Assembly (NCBI RefSeq): GCF_003945595.2 | Contig: NW_024104377.1 | Location: 992,001 to 1,056,000 of the forward strand | Reading direction: 5' to 3' | DNA: 64,000 nucleotides | DNA from: Pipra filicauda | Taxonomy: Eukaryota > Chordata > Aves > Passeriformes > Pipridae | Part shown: piece after piece, positions 47,204 through 61,700 of the stretch | How the letters are laid out: the number at the start of each line of letters is the position of its first letter | Position numbering within the stretch: the stretch's first letter is position 1 | Translations under genes and position numbers: made by a program | The notes under the pieces: generated by a model | The model's input: the letters and a program-made list of their open reading frames with translations, nothing else | The model's database searches: none | Told to the model about the DNA's origin: nothing

Positions 47204-50200
47204 TAAAACTCGCAAACAATAGATTAGCAAATACATGGCAAAACTTTCCTGGTTTTGCATGGGCTGCCCACCCTCCACCTGCTTTGTGTGTGTATCAGGT
47301 AGTGAAGCTTTTCTGGGCAGCCCCTTGGGGTCTTCTTGTGGGTCCATCCAAAGGAGAGTTGGATTTGGGAGGCCCAGAGTCCTGGCAGCTGTCATCACCC
47401 CTGGAGTGGGAAGAGTCCCTGGGAAGGTTTGACTAGGCTGCAACAGAGTTGTCTGGCACGCGTAGAGCATCTCAGTTCTTATCTGAAGTGACTCAAAATG
47501 GTAGTCAGCATGCCTGCTGTGCTCTCCGTTTCACATTAGCCTGGTTTTACCAGTCTGCAAGTGCATTGCAGCTGATTGCAGCCAGGTTTTACAATGGGTG
47601 GTGAGAAACTACCATCCACGATAGTTCCTGTTTGGTTCAGGAGAGCCCACCTCCCCTGGAAAGATGACTCCTTCCCCACCAACAGCCACTTCCTTGAGAC
47701 CTCACACCAGCTGCACCAGGCTGAAAATAACCTGCTGCACTGGTTAAAGAGAGATGTGCACCTTACATGTCCCCTTCCTAAAGAAACACCAACAGTATCT
47801 AAAAAGAAATAGTTTGGTGGAATTGCAGCTTCCACATTCGTGGAGATCAGGCAGTGAGATAAGAGCCACTTTTGGGGAGCATTGAGGGAGAAACATTGCA
47901 TTTCTGACCTTTTCAATAATATTTTTTGTGAAATGTTAAATTTCTAAGTATTTTTCTCTGCATGTCATATTTCTCCACCTACTCTCCCTTGCTTAGAGGT
48001 GTTTAAAAATGTTTGGAATGGAAACACATGAAAAATATTTAATCACAGCAACAACCTGGTGTAGAGTGTTCTGTTTAGCAAAAAATCTGTATAATCTGCA
48101 TGTTAGCAACCACTTGGAGACATTACATGAGCTGTTATCTCTAATCGCTCAAGGATGTTTTATACTCTAGGAACAACACTGACAGCCTTCCTTGGACCAA
48201 CACAGCATAGTTCTTAGACCACATCTTGAAGTAGAGAGAGAGAAATTGCTGTGCTTGATGCTAAGATCAGCTGTTTTCACCATTGTTTAAAAAACATATT
48301 CAGAGTGTTTTAAAAAACAGGAGCAGGAATCAGTGTGATCCAGTTTAGAATGCATAGCAACATTGGTGTACTAATTATAATTTTGCCACAAGCAATTGTC
48401 ACAGTCATAAAACTGCCAGTCTGTTTGGTGGTGGGCAGCTTTCTATTTCACTGGCATCTGGCAGAATCAGCAGAGGACTATTAGCTTGCCAGACTACCGG
48501 CTGCGTGCAGGAACAAAAAAATCTCAGTGTTGAGGTAGGCTGGAGAAACCAGTGAATTCTGCAGCAGAGATGGTGGGCTTAAGCACTGAAAAATGGAACA
48601 TCATTTGGCATTTAACAAATAAGGCTGTGAATGTGTCATGTCGGTTCATACAAAGTTAATGTTTCTCTCAAGCTATTCTGTGCTGTTCAGAGCACAAAAA
48701 GTTCTGATACTTTTATACCTAAATATACCGGAGGTACTTTTGTAGCAGGGAGGTAAGTTAGATTTGCCATCAGGTTAATGTATCAGAGAGCACACTGTTG
48801 CACTGTTTTAGGACAAGACTGAGGGCCAATACATGGCTTCCACTTTTCTTCATGCCATAGATGGAAATATACTTCTCATAAGTCATTTACTTACCTGAAA
48901 TCAGTTGAAAATTTTCCAATGATTCAGACTGGCACTGAGACAATGCCATTTTGAAGTAGAGACAAAGTGAGAGCATCATTCTTTCATTGCAGAGCTTTTC
49001 AGCCCAATTTCAGGATTTCATTTCCATAACGTGGCAAATTTTATTTCAACTTTATATAAAAACATGTAAAATGGAAAAATACCTTGCTTGAACCTTTCAT
49101 AAGGCTTCAAAGTGTTTAAATTCACAAGCAATATAATTTCTTTTTTTTTTCCTCCTTGAACAAGGATCAGAATTCTATTTTAAAATCTCTGTATTTACCA
49201 GTCAGACGTTACTATCAGGTGCAGTACGGGCAAGGCCATCTCTTTCCCCCTCACTGCTGCTGCCTGAACAGCCATGGGAAGCCTTCCTGGTGGGAAGCTC
49301 TGTTGTCATCTTGTTATTTACCTTTGCACCAAACTGGTTCTGACTCTTGGAGAGGGAGGCAGACATGAAGTATGCCATACCCTGTCTTTTCCCTAGATGC
49401 ACGATGGTTTTTCCTATATCATAATAAATGAAGTATTGCAAAATTTGCAACATTTTACATGAAGAAGTTCCAATTGATTTTAGCAGATAAAAGTTATCTG
49501 GAGGAAGAAATGTTTTATTTTATTGTGTTTGTACATCTTGTCTCACTGAAGTTTTTGATCTTTTAATTTCATTGCTTATTGTATGCACATCACTTATGGA
49601 AAGAAATTTTTCTGTGTCAGTGACTGAATTATGAGTGTTGATCATCTCACTGTATCAAATGGGTCAAATGCTTATCCTCAAAGCAAAACTTTGATTGAAT
49701 GCAATTTACCTACATTCACCCCAGAGAAGGAGACAACAGAGATCTTTCCTGGAGATATTTTGAGATTAGTTGAGGGTGGCATAACTGAGAAAATTATTAT
49801 AAGGCAGGCTAGGTATGTTTTCTTCTTAGAGAGAAACTGAAGACAATAGCACAAGTTTGCAATATCTTTTTTGACTGTTATACTTCATTACATTTTTAAA
49901 CTAGAAGGGATAGTAATTGTAAAATGATAATTTAAGAAATAAATTAAATTAATTGTAAAACAATTATGACACTGGAACTTTGTGTTTGTTACTTCCTCTG
50001 GGGGTAAGAGCCCTATGCAACTCTGTAGGTCCTTAACTGAGCTCTATTCCAAATCTAAAATAGCTCACCTCAGTTTTAAGTACACTAAAACTTTATCCAC
50101 TCTTGAATTTACAGCGGTAAACTCAATTGGATATTGGGAATTTTCACCCGCACGTTATGGCACAAATAACTCCTTGAAAATATTTTGCAAATACGAGCGA

Positions 50201-52034
50201 AGAAAGATAGGCTTTCACAGTAAGTTGAGAAAGACATGAGAAAGACATTGAGATGAGATGATTGATAGTAGAAGGACTTTTTAGTCTCTGTTGTTTGGCA
50301 TGGAAACATGATTTTCAAAATTTCCAGGAATTTAAAGGCCTCTTCTTTGCTTTAATCTGCAAGTGTACATGATTTTAGTGTATTATAAAACTGCAGCTAT
50401 GAATAAAGAGGCTCACAAAAGGACTTCCAAACTTAATTCATATGTGAAAAAGAACATATCTTGGAAAATCTCATTTGAATTTTTTTTGTGTAAATGGTAG
50501 CAGTGGATTATGGAAGATAAATCTCAGCAATAATTGCAGAGGCTACCTACCATGTGGTTAAAAGTAAGTACCTTACCAAAATAGCAACTAGATTCAAATA
50601 CCAGTTAAAAAGTAGTTGTCAGACATGTATAATTACTCTAAATAAAAAAAACTGTATTTGTTCTCCTATAGTTATAGAAATGAAAATAACTTATCCTTGG
50701 ATATTTTAAGTACCCTATGATTTAATATTCTATAGGTAACCCAGTTAATATATATTAAGACTGTGAACATTGAAAGGAATTTTGTATATGTCAGAAGAAA
50801 TGTTGGGGCACTCTCCCATCTCTCCTTCCCTTCCCTCACCCCATCTTTTGTGTTCATTCCTAGACAAAAACTAAAGAAGGAAGGAGGCTTTCTGTGTTGG
50901 CATTGTGAACTGCAGCACAAAAAAATCTCTTGTCCTTTAAATGACTGCTCTGAGTAGCTGACGGAAATAGGGCTTGCTTTGAGCTAGGAATGGGCATCAA
51001 GAGCAGAAAATAATGACAGAGGGCACAGATACCCTGCTGAAGGCAGTGCTTGTCCTGCCCATATGCCCTCTAACAGTCAACAAATTGTTTTGTGTGGAAA
51101 ACACTGGCTACTCTTTCTGCAACGTTCTCTCAGTGTAAGAGAGAAGATGTAAAGAATAATGTGATGTGGGGGAAGGGAGGAAAGGCCTTAGCAAAGCAGT
51201 TTCCAGCATACTGTCATAGAGGGGGAAAGGGAAAATGTTTTGGGAAAGTGCTACTGCAGCTGAATAGGTACATTCAGAAAGACTAGAGTCTCTCTGTAAA
51301 TTGCACCTATTTTCCTCCAACATTGCTCAGCCTTAATTGATGTTGGCTCCTTCTAAGTCTACTTCTATGGTGCAGGAATATAATTGCAAGTTCTTTCCGC
51401 CACTTGGGAAAACACGAAGTTTTTTATCAATCAGAGCATGAAAAAAGGAAGAAGGATTTGTAGGGAGAAGGAATACCTTTTCCTTAGACTTAATAATAGA
51501 GCTGGAGCACAGGAAATACAAGAGCTTTTATCTCAGAGTAAATTTAACAGTTTCTTAAGGAATGGTAGCTTCAAGTTTGCCCTGTTTTTTTTACAGCTAC
51601 CCTTTCCTGCTTTCCCTGCAAACCTTAATTTGCTCTTATCCTTAGGCTATCATGCTGCAAATCTACTGCTACACGTTAAAGAAATAACATAATGTAGAAA
51701 AAGGAATATTAAAGTCACATGTACTTTAGAATTTCAATTAATGCTTGATCGTCATCTGTTTCTCTTTCATACTGCTTGCCTTTCATGGAGCAAGTCTGAA
51801 AAGGACCATGGTTGCTGCAGAGGTTAAACCCAGCTAAGCAGAAAATCAGCGGTTCCCTTATCATGCTACCTGATGTTTTTAACCAGCTATTTCTTCTGAG
51901 ATGACTTTCAGTCACATGTGTGGAGAGATATATAACTGTACACTTGTCTTAGCTAAGTTAATAATGTTAACCATAAACGTACTGTGCTAAATAGTTTTGA
52001 AAATGGCAGCTCAGAGTAAAATTTCCTCCATGGT
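47204..52034. other. Non-coding stretch without recognised feature
   Basis: About 4.8 kb. A 126-codon minus frame at 47536-47916 has no known domain. Sections such as 48020-48200 and 48300-48420 are AT-rich and complex, but without alignments nothing functional can be claimed. Confidence 0.5.
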
Positions 52035-52656
52035 GACTTGCAGAAACAGACGCCCAAACTCACAAAGAGTATTGAAGGGGATATGTTTATTTACAGCGCT
52101 GGGTGTGTGGGGAATAATTTTGCCAAACACGCACACCTATTGCCTTTGTCCAGCCTTTTTAATGTGATACAATGTTACACATGCATTAGTTGTGTTACAT
52201 ATACATTAGTTGTGTTACATATACATCAGTTGTGTTACATGCATTAGCAGCGTCAGCAAATTCCTGAAAATTGGGAGGGGAAATCATTAACATATACGAC
52301 TCCTATAACTCCTTGGGGTCTTTACTGAGAGTCTTTCGGATGAAGTAAGACGTATTCCTTGATCTTGACCTTTTCAGCTTTGCAAAGAATGCTGAGCTGG
52401 CACTGGCCACTCACCTCAAAAACGGTTTCATCTTGTCTCCTTCTCTCAGAGCCCCCCTTTATCAATCTTCAAGGTCTCCCTCGGAGCTCCTTATCACAGC
52501 TCCAAGGCCTCCATTTCTGCTAGAATCCTCATTATAGAGTTAACCATATCTTGTTGGTAAGACAGCATAGGCAAGCAAGGCCCTATTCTAATTTAACAGT
52601 ATTCTATATGAAAATTAACTCTAGCAAGCAGCTAAGGCTACAGTCTCTTGTCAACA
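52035..52656 (-). mobile_element. Probable ERV LTR, minus orientation, with U3 tandem repeats
   Basis: Between about 52035 and 52656 (plus strand, from TTGCAGAAACAGACGCCC to TTGTCAACA) the sequence looks like an LTR read on the minus strand. A polyadenylation signal AATAAA (complement of 52086-52091) lies downstream of a TTAAAAA TATA-like box (complement of about 52157-52163). Upstream of that box, in U3 terms, are four copies of a 20-bp repeat. TGTTGACAAG... at the right end and ...TTTCTGCA at the left give possible TG...CA termini. I could not find a matching target-site duplication, so both ends are approximate. No retroviral coding sequence adjoins it. Confidence 0.55.
52173..52250. repeat. 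20-bp tandem repeat, about four copies
   Basis: Units at 52173-52192, 52193-52212, 52213-52232 and a shortened one at 52233-52250, consensus TGTTACATATACATTAGTTG. They lie inside the probable LTR just upstream of its TATA-like box, where retroviral U3 enhancer repeats usually are. Confidence 0.93.
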
Positions 52657-55585
52657 TTTTATATTCTGATCACCCCTTATAAATGGGTCCTCTGTCAGGA
52701 ATGGTGAGAGAGATTTCAATTAGAATAAGATTTAAAAACCCTGGTCTTTACACAACTTCAAATTTTGTTTTTGGAGAAAAAGATGATAATGCATTTGCCC
52801 TGCAGGAAGCCAGAGAAATCTATGAGATTTCCTTTTATTTTGCAAATACTGTTGAAGGAGGCAAATGATGACTTCTTTCAGACATGAAGTCCTCAGTCTT
52901 GGCATTTACATTTGGAAGGTTGGAGACACTAGCATGACTTGATTTATACACAGGGACAACAAAGCTTGCTGTTATCATGATGATATTATTGATGTTAGCT
53001 GACATGAGATCACAGGAACTTCAGAAGAACTCTGCCAAGATGAGAGGCTGAGAAAGCTAAGTAGACTGATGCAGGGAAAGTATATTTGGGACCACTCAGA
53101 CACTTCCCAAGAGGCTTGATTCTAACCACTCAGAAAATATAACCAGACACCATCAGAAGAAAATTGAAGATACTGTCATGCAGAAAACCTGTCAATAGGA
53201 GTGTTGAACGTATTATATAAAAATATATAACCTTTTCTTATTTGAAGTGGATTTCTATAACTGGATTTCTATATCCATTATAACAGAAAGTACCAGTGGG
53301 CAATATTTATTTTGAGTTAATGACTTCTTGGAGAAATGAGGAGCTTATCTGTGAAATTCAGAGCCACAAGTTACTGGAACAAAAAGTTTAGCTGGATTCA
53401 GTCAAGAAGCAAAAGCATACAATTTGGCCCTTTATAGACAGCTATCATCACACTTTATATAACTCAGTTAACTTATTATGTAGAAATGTGAAGTTGCTTA
53501 AAGAGGGCAGGGAGATAATAGTAGCCAGGGAAAGTTCATACCCATTCTCCTAATAGAAAAACTTTTATGTATGCACCAAAAAAATTTTGGATTAAATGGT
53601 CGTCTGTTACTGCTCTACTGGGAAGCAATGGGGTGCTTTTGGGGAGATCTGCTGTGTTTCACTTCAATGCTGCCAACACATTTCTGCACATTACTGGTCT
53701 GGTGGCTTCATGGATTGAGACTTTTGTGTGAGCTAAAAATCTTATAAAGCATATGTTTTTGTGAGACTATTTCCTGGTTTTCAGTGGTTTGAGAACAACT
53801 GAGGACACAAGAGAAGTAATCTTAACTTTGAGTTAAAAAACTTTTGGTGGGGTGTTTAACCATAGACTTCAAGGCCATGAGATACCAGAGCACAGTCTAG
53901 TTGGCTCCAGCGAAGAAATACTGTGTAAAATTTGGACCTTTGTAGACAAGTGACATCTATAGTAACATCTGCACAAGAGTTCTCAATCCAAGGGCAGACA
54001 CATATAAAATACTTAGCTTGATTTTTCTACAATTTTACTGTAGAGCATATTCACTGTAAACATGTTGGTGGAGCTGGGGTTTTTAATTTTTTTTAAATAT
54101 TCATATTTTATATGAAATTTTTAACTGCATGAGCAAATCCTTCCTTGGTGGCATGGTATTATGGTGTCCCATCTCAGGATAGTTGTGTCACAGATAGAAA
54201 TGAACATAACAGCTGATTAACTTATGACATTATGTGGTGGACACGATTATTTGTGTTATTGATAATGAAAATAATTTCTTGACACTGTGATTTTTTGGTC
54301 ATGTCCAAGTCAGTAATTTTTCAACCTACTTTATTATCAGAAGCTTGAAAAATCCAAGAGTTCTGGAGAGTCAGTCTTCTTAAATATTTAACTCATCAAT
54401 TTGTCATCACCGATTTTTTCATAAGTCTTTTTAAACTAAACCCCCAGAAATTTCCATGCAAATAGAGATTTTTTTTTTGTATATTGCTTAGTTTCTGTAG
54501 CTTTCCTTTTTATTCACTCTGTGTAAAGGTGTACAATATTCTTCGTATTCAAGAGAATATTGATTAAGGTTAATAAAATTCTAGAGCTGAATTGTAGTTA
54601 TACACATGGTGGGGAATGACTTTTTGTGCTCCATACTGCCCAAATAACATTTTGATTCCATTTCTTTCTGAAAGATGAAGACTGGAGTTTCGGTACCAGT
54701 TGTCTCACAACTGTCTCCCAGCCTGTCTTCCAATGCTTCCTAGCTTTAAAATGGGTATTTCCTTAACTTGTAGGCATTGTCTTTCTCAAAAGTCACCTTC
54801 CTGGAGTTTCTTGAGATAAGATCTTCTCTACTGGATAACCCTCTCCCTTCTCTGGAAAAGGCATGAGCCTTGGAAGACAGTATATAGGTCTTTAGGAGCA
54901 AATGTTTTGCAGTGCCTTTTAATAGAGCTGTGTCAAATTTTGATAGTGTATAAGTTATTAACAAAAGTGATTTTTTCCCTGTCTGCAGATAAAAGCATTC
55001 TTATTTGCTTATTGTAAAATTATCTGATTGAATTTGGAAACACATTTTAATGTAATGTAGTGCTTGCTACTTTTCTCATGCTGTCTTCAACTACTAATTT
55101 TTTCAATAAACAGGAATTTCAGATATCTAAAATACTTAGATTGGGAGATAAGCATTGGCTTAAGATCACTGTCTGAGCTCTTAGGGTAGGAGCTCTGCTT
55201 GCTTTTTTCCCCCGTGGTTGCTGTAAACAAAAACCATTAGCTTTAAAATGGATTTCAGAGGAATTTTGAAAAGCCATAAATACCATCAGTGAAATCTGCC
55301 AACATTGCCTTGAAAGGATGCTAGAAGAGTTGTTAAAACACCTAACTAAATAATGTGTGACTTGATATATATTAGTATTATTTTTTTGCACGTGTTCCTT
55401 GGCAAGTTACACATCTATCATGGACAGACCTCTCGGGCATTGCAGCAAAAGCAGAGTAGTAGTAACAACTAAACCATGCAACTAAGGGAACTGCACCCAA
55501 AGTGCTGTCCCTAAACTCACACTGGTTATGGTGTCCAGTCCTGCGGTACATGGGATTACCAAGCCTTGCTAAGTTTAAAGTACAG
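52657..55585. other. Non-coding stretch without recognised feature
   Basis: About 2.9 kb of AT-rich sequence. No coding exon, RNA gene or transposon recognised. Confidence 0.5.
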
Positions 55586-55683
55586 TAATCCTCTTTCGTG
55601 CAGTAACACGTGTAGATTCTTTATAACAGCTTAGATGGCAATTAGCAGGGGATTTCGGATTCATTGACTGGATACAAATATAG
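55586..55683. repeat. Unnamed dispersed repeat, copy A
   Basis: About 98 bp clearly related to 62895-62986 in the same orientation. Shared blocks are TGCAGTAACAC (55599-55609) and GGATTCATTGACTG (55657-55670). By eye about three quarters of positions agree, with a few small gaps. Weaker similarity extends left to GGGATTA at 55552. Not CR1 and not one of the LTRs here; I cannot name the family. Confidence 0.75.
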
Positions 55684-55706
55684 CATAGGGGAGGGAAAGA
55701 CCTAGG

Positions 55707-55735
55707 CAGCAGTTCTCAAACTAGGGGTCACTAAT
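55707..55735 (+). mobile_element. Possible hAT DNA transposon terminus
   Basis: CAGCAGTTCTCAAACTAGGG followed by GTCACT resembles the terminal inverted repeat shared by many vertebrate hAT-superfamily transposons (CAG-nn-GTTCTCAA-type end). A possible opposite end, GAGAACAGGCCTG at 56051-56063, is a weak match, and I find no 8-bp target duplication. It lies just right of repeat copy A. Confidence 0.35.
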
Positions 55736-58700
55736 GCAGTAAGGGTTGGAGCATTTATGGGGGTGAGGATGAGCCAGCAGAATTTTGCAGAGGGGTGAGT
55801 GTTACTAGCATCTGGGGTTGCAAACAGAGCTATTGTATCTTCTCAGAAATATATAAAAACTGTCTTGGATGGGAAATGTTTCTTTACAGTTTCATGGTTT
55901 CTCCAGCATTTTGTAACCATTGGTGTAAATCCTTTGGGGCTGATGCTCCAGCTGGCTGTGTCAGCGGTTCCTGTTCTGCTTTTGAAGTGTTAGGAGAATG
56001 TAGTTGTTAAATTAGCCTTATTAGTCTAGGGTATTATGATATGCCTTATGAGAACAGGCCTGGGGTGAAGTGAGAAAGAACGAAGTGAGCTGAGTTTGTT
56101 TTACCTGTAGAAATACTATCAGTGCAGTTAATGGAGAGTGAAAGATTTTACAAATTTTAATATTCAGCAGATCAATGTAATCACCAAACGAATTTTACTG
56201 CAAACGCATTGGCTCTTTTTGCTCACAGATTTTTCTGCATTTTAGTGATTCAACTGGTAATAATGAAATATTGCATCATATTTCTGGTCCCCGTGTCAGC
56301 TGGCAAAGTTGAGCCAACAGAGAACAATTTGCTGGTTTAGAGTTTAAGGGAGCAATAAAAATCCTTTTAACTTCTTTTTAGTGCTCGGGAGAAATTTTTT
56401 TCAGGTAAGAGCAAGATTCATACTGGCTCCAAATGCAAATTCAGATCCTAGAAATATAAGCTGAATTCACACCTTTATGACTTAGAATCTATGAGTTCAG
56501 CTATTAGTTTACATATTGGTTGCTGCATGCTCAATTTCTTGTCAGAAGAGCAAGGGGCTGGAGTATACAACCCTAAGTGAGAGTGGTTTTGAACAGTGGT
56601 TTAAATTAAAAATTAACCAACCAAACAAACCACAAAATCTCAGAAATTTATCTGAATCGACATTTTTTATTTTTATATATTTAGACATCAATAAGGGTTT
56701 GATTTTGGCTTGTAGTGAGCTTATAGGTTTGTTTACCATGAATGGGCTTTGTCAGTTTTTTTAAAATAAGCATTTGTTGAATGTATTAAAATATTCATTC
56801 TCTGTACTGCCTATAAGATACTAAGCAAGTTACAAACTCCAACATTTGTTAAATTCAATATATTGAACATTTTAAATTAAAATTAATTCTATTTTTTGTC
56901 GAGATTTTTATTTTTTAATGAATGTTTTATATCTCTTTTTGTGTAATCCCTGCATTAGTTTCTTCCTCTTCCTCCCTTTCAAAGCACTGAATAAATGATC
57001 TTCCTGCTTAAGCTGGTGTTTGATGAACTCTGAAGTCTTGTATGTTTTATGACAGTATTTTCCTCTGTGTCATTAGTAGCTTCCCTTGCTCTCATTAGCA
57101 TCCCTGAAAAAGTACACCAAGAAATATTTCAATAAATTTAAGACTAAAACCAAAAGGGAGCTAACTAAGTCTATGCCAACACTTATTTTCTGCTTCTGCT
57201 GCCAAGATGAAAATCTAAGTGTGGGCAGTAAAACACACATTGAAACTTTACTTTTATGTCAAAATGGCAGGCCACGTGCTGTTAGTAAAGACTGTAGGCA
57301 GTGGGTCAGCGTTCAGGCAAATGGAGAAGTGCTGGATTTTGACACATCCCTTCCCAAATGAGATTTGACTGTTGGAGCTGTGGGGGCTGAGTTTTGGGCT
57401 GGGGCTTTGACAGGTCACAGTGGTAGGGCAGCAGCTTTCTCTTGTGGGTGCTGAGCTTGGCCTGATTTTGAGCCCCAGGCGTGCAGATGGACCTTCTCAG
57501 GTAGATCTGAAGGTGATGCCAGCTCTCAGTTTCTCACTGCAGAAGGCGTGTAAGCAGCTGTTTCTCCTCTCTTTCCTAAAACAAACATAAACACTATGCA
57601 AGCCATCCACAGAGTCGTGCAGAAAAGCACATCTCAGGTTGGGCTTTTTTCCTGTTAACGCTGTCTATATCAAGCAACAAATATGCAACATTTAACACTT
57701 TATTTTTGCAAGAAGACACAAAATCTGTAGTTCTTTGGTCAAAAGACCCATCTACGCCTTGATCTTCTTCTATTTATTATTCAGTTTTTATTCTGCTCAA
57801 AATTATTCTGTATTTTTAAGACCCAATTTCACAGATAGTTTCGAAACATCTGAAGTGGCATTTTTAGGTCATGAACTAGTTGTGGAATATTTTGACCTAC
57901 TTCTGTAGATGAACCCAAAAATTTGAAAGGAAAATAAGTGTTTACTTAAATGTATCTTATTACTATCTATTTTGGAAGATATCATTTCTGTTTACAATCT
58001 GATAACTTTGTCAAATCTGGATTGAATATTAACAAGGGAGAAAAATGCAGAAATAAACTTCCTTTTTCTCGAACTTTTCAGCAGAAAAGGAGTTGAGTGC
58101 AAGGTGTCACTAGAATGCTGATACCTTCTCTATGCTGTTAAGTTATCATTTTGCATTTGTATCTCTGCCCCCACTTGCCATGTACATGGTGGCTGTGACT
58201 TGTTTGGGATTTATTTCTGGGGACTAGAAGGCACAGTAGTCTGTTGCCCTTACAAGACGTAATGGTATTATCTCATCCCTGATGAAATTCATAGCATTTC
58301 GTGTTGGAAACATCCACTTCCCATCACGACTGCCATGGTTCTCCTGTGATCACTTCTTTGCTTGTTTTAATCACAATTAGGCACTCTATTTTTTCTCACT
58401 GCCTTGTTTTTGACTGATTTTCTTAATTAATGCATCCAAGCTAGTAAACAAGTAGAGGGGAACAGAGCAAACTGTGGGGTAGTTATTTCTTTTGCTGCTG
58501 TGCTATTCTATTGTTTTCAGTTCCATGTTAACTCTGGCTCATATAATCTTTTTTCTTACTCCATATGACTCACAGGCTAAGCAGAGCAGATGGAGGAGTG
58601 ATTTCAGACAGTGACCTCATTTCTGCAAATACTACTTCTCAAAAAGAGACAGCAATCAACCTGTGTCTTACAAAAAGAAAAAGGTTGCTTTTTTTTTTTC

Positions 58701-61700
58701 TTTTCCTTTTACTGTATTATAGACATGAACAATTTTGAAAAGATAAAAGGGCAAGGGGGAAAAGTCTGAGCTTTCAGCACTTACCAGTGTGTTCAGCCGT
58801 TTTGAGCCTTGTCAAAGACTCAAAGAGCACTGTCAAACCTTTGGGTTCAGCTACCTAGAAATCTCCTCTCATGCTATACTTTTAGTTCTTCTCTATGCAA
58901 AAAGTATTCAAAAGATTGTTTTATTATTGAAATAGCTTTACATTTCAACACATTAAATTTCTTTATAAGAGAGTTTCTACTCATTTGTGTATCTGAAGTT
59001 ATTGAATTTGTTGCAGTATTCAGGTCTTAGCTGCAGACACTATTACTTCAGACAAATACATATAATAATGACTGTAAATCACTATCAAAAAGTATAAGTT
59101 CTCAAAAAAACACCCAGTGTCTGTAAGGAATAACTGTGCATATTTTTTCCTGTGGTCTTTATTGTCATTACTAGTCCAAGAAAAAACACAGCTGGATGAA
59201 ACCTGTAGGTTAGAAATTTCTATAATTCTGGAAATATCTGACAATTTTCATTTTCTGTAAATAATAACCAATACATATATGCAGAGCAATGATAATCACA
59301 GAATAATACAAATCTGTAAGAGGAAAACAAGAATACAGTTTCAGCAGCACCCTGAGTTTGATCTTGACTCTAATAGTGTTTGCATCATTAAGTGGAGAGC
59401 GCTCCTATCATATCTTGGTGTAAAGCTGAATGTCATGAATACATCCTTAAAACTCACAATACTTTTGTATTTTCTTCAAATCTCAAACCTTATGAGTCAA
59501 GTTTTTATGAAAGAATCTTCCTTTTCAAAAGAGGAATATTAATATACTTGGAGGATTTAGAGCTAAGATATCCTGAAGCTTAAGAAAGGAAGTAAATAAA
59601 CATCTGTACTTTTTAAGAATTTTTAAAATGTTAATATATATTAAATTAGTGTTTTGAGTTTTGGAAGAGGTACAACATCTAAAGTGTCATAATATGAATA
59701 AGCTGTAATAGAAAGGAGCAAATAATTTTAATTTATTTAAAGTAAATTTCTCTCCATGCTGTTACCTAAGGAAACAAATATTAGTGTATATTGTTCATAA
59801 TTTGCTTAAAGAGCAGGTAGCATGGTAAAAGCAGTTAATTGCTGCATTATAATCACAAATATTTATACCAACATTTTTCAAATCATATTGTTTTATTCTT
59901 TAGATTAAAAATTCTAGAGGTTATGAAGTGATAGAAAGGATGACATTAGTGCTAATAAATTACCATAGATGAATCTGTAAGGAACAATTATCAGAAGGAG
60001 TAATTAGTACAAGACACTGACAGAAGAGCAGAGAGTTCTGGATTTCTGTTGAGATAATTGCCTCATTCAATAACACATGAACACATGTTATGTCTTGTGA
60101 GTTGACATTGTCTCTTTTTAGGGTAACTTTTGTCAATATTTGGAACTATATTATGACAGTTCATCTGTTCCAAGATTCAATCACAAGGGGGAACTTCTGA
60201 GGATATAGATTTTCTGGGTCTGCTCAGTTTGGACTTGATAATTTCAATGAGAAATTAGAATTCCTTTTGTTTTTCCTTTTACCACTGAAGATATTTCTCT
60301 CCATTTGATATCTTTGTATTTTTCTCTGTTAGAAGAACTTGTGGGTGGATGGTCATCCTGACCAAGAGAGGCCTTAATACACTGAAAGCCTGTGCTCCAC
60401 TTCTAGCCAGGGTTGCGGGAAGGCACAGCCAAGATGAAGCTGAGAATTAAATAAACTTTCTTACTTTATGTTCTTGTACATGACCACAAACAGCTGACAG
60501 GACTGGTGCTTTGTGACTTTCTCCTATGTCCTGCCCTTCAAACATCTCACACAGACTGTAAGCCAGTGCCCTAGATCACCGGAGACCGATGCCAAGCCCT
60601 GCCGTGAGAGACTAGCATTGCCCAGGGCTGAATCTGCCAATCATCCTAAGCACACGTCTTTCCTAATTCCTGCTGAGGTTTAACTTGTACTGGATGTGGA
60701 CTTTCTTACCCTCATGTTCTTTCCTTTGTGAGACTTTAATGTAGTTGTCCTTCATCGTAGGAAAAATGAGAGAAAAATAAGCTGTAGCTTCAACAATATA
60801 CATCAAAGGAAACAGGAGGTGATATAAGACTTTATATACATTTCAGAACACATGTGATATGTTGGGTTTTGTGACCAGTAAGAAATTTTTATTTTTTGCA
60901 AGAAGTGAACTTCTATTCGAGGGGCACTGGGAAAATTGATGAGATATGAGCACAGTAGCTGTAGTTGCATACATAGTTCTGCAAGTATGTTTGCGAATGA
61001 ATGTTCATCACGTGAACGGATTTTTCCATTACTTGATAATTGTTTAAACATTATAAATTATTGAAAGGTATTTTTTAGTGGAGGGGGATTGAAAGCACTT
61101 TTATAAGGTAGTTAGGAAAAAATCCCATAATATGTGTTATGTAAATACTGTGAAATCAAATTAGAGGAAAGAATATTGAAGAAGGAGGGGTGAAGGGAAC
61201 ATTAAGAAGTTCTTTTTCTCACAAAACAGTGAGAAATGTTGATGAACCCTAAAATGCTTCATCAACAATCTTCTTCCCTGTGTGAAACTTGCCCTGATTA
61301 GTTTAATTATACAAATATTAGTATTTACTTCATTTCTCTAAATCACAGTAATGATTGTACTGTCAGATTACAGAAAATATACTAAGCATCTTATAGGAAG
61401 TCCTTTTTAAACCCGTGCTATCAGCTCAGAATAGAAATGTATTATTCAGTGTAATATTTCTTCTTGAAAATGATTGTTGCAGTAAATTAAATGGAGATTC
61501 TACTCACATTCTAATATGCAGATGCTTCTTCCATGGTTCTATATTTTATTTGATGTTAAATGTGGTTTAAATTTTGTAAACAGAGAAGATCATTTTATGA
61601 ATGTCGCAGTGTCAAAAACAGCTCTTGTACAAGCACTGACTAGCTGGATGTACTTCACAAACCCTTTACCTAATATCAAATCTGTACACAAGATTCTATG

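Noticed and set aside
53781..53805. GTTTGAGAACAACTG, resembling the inverted end of a hAT element
   Set aside because: It lies 1.9 kb upstream of the candidate terminus at 55707 in the wrong order to bound one element, and the match is only partial.
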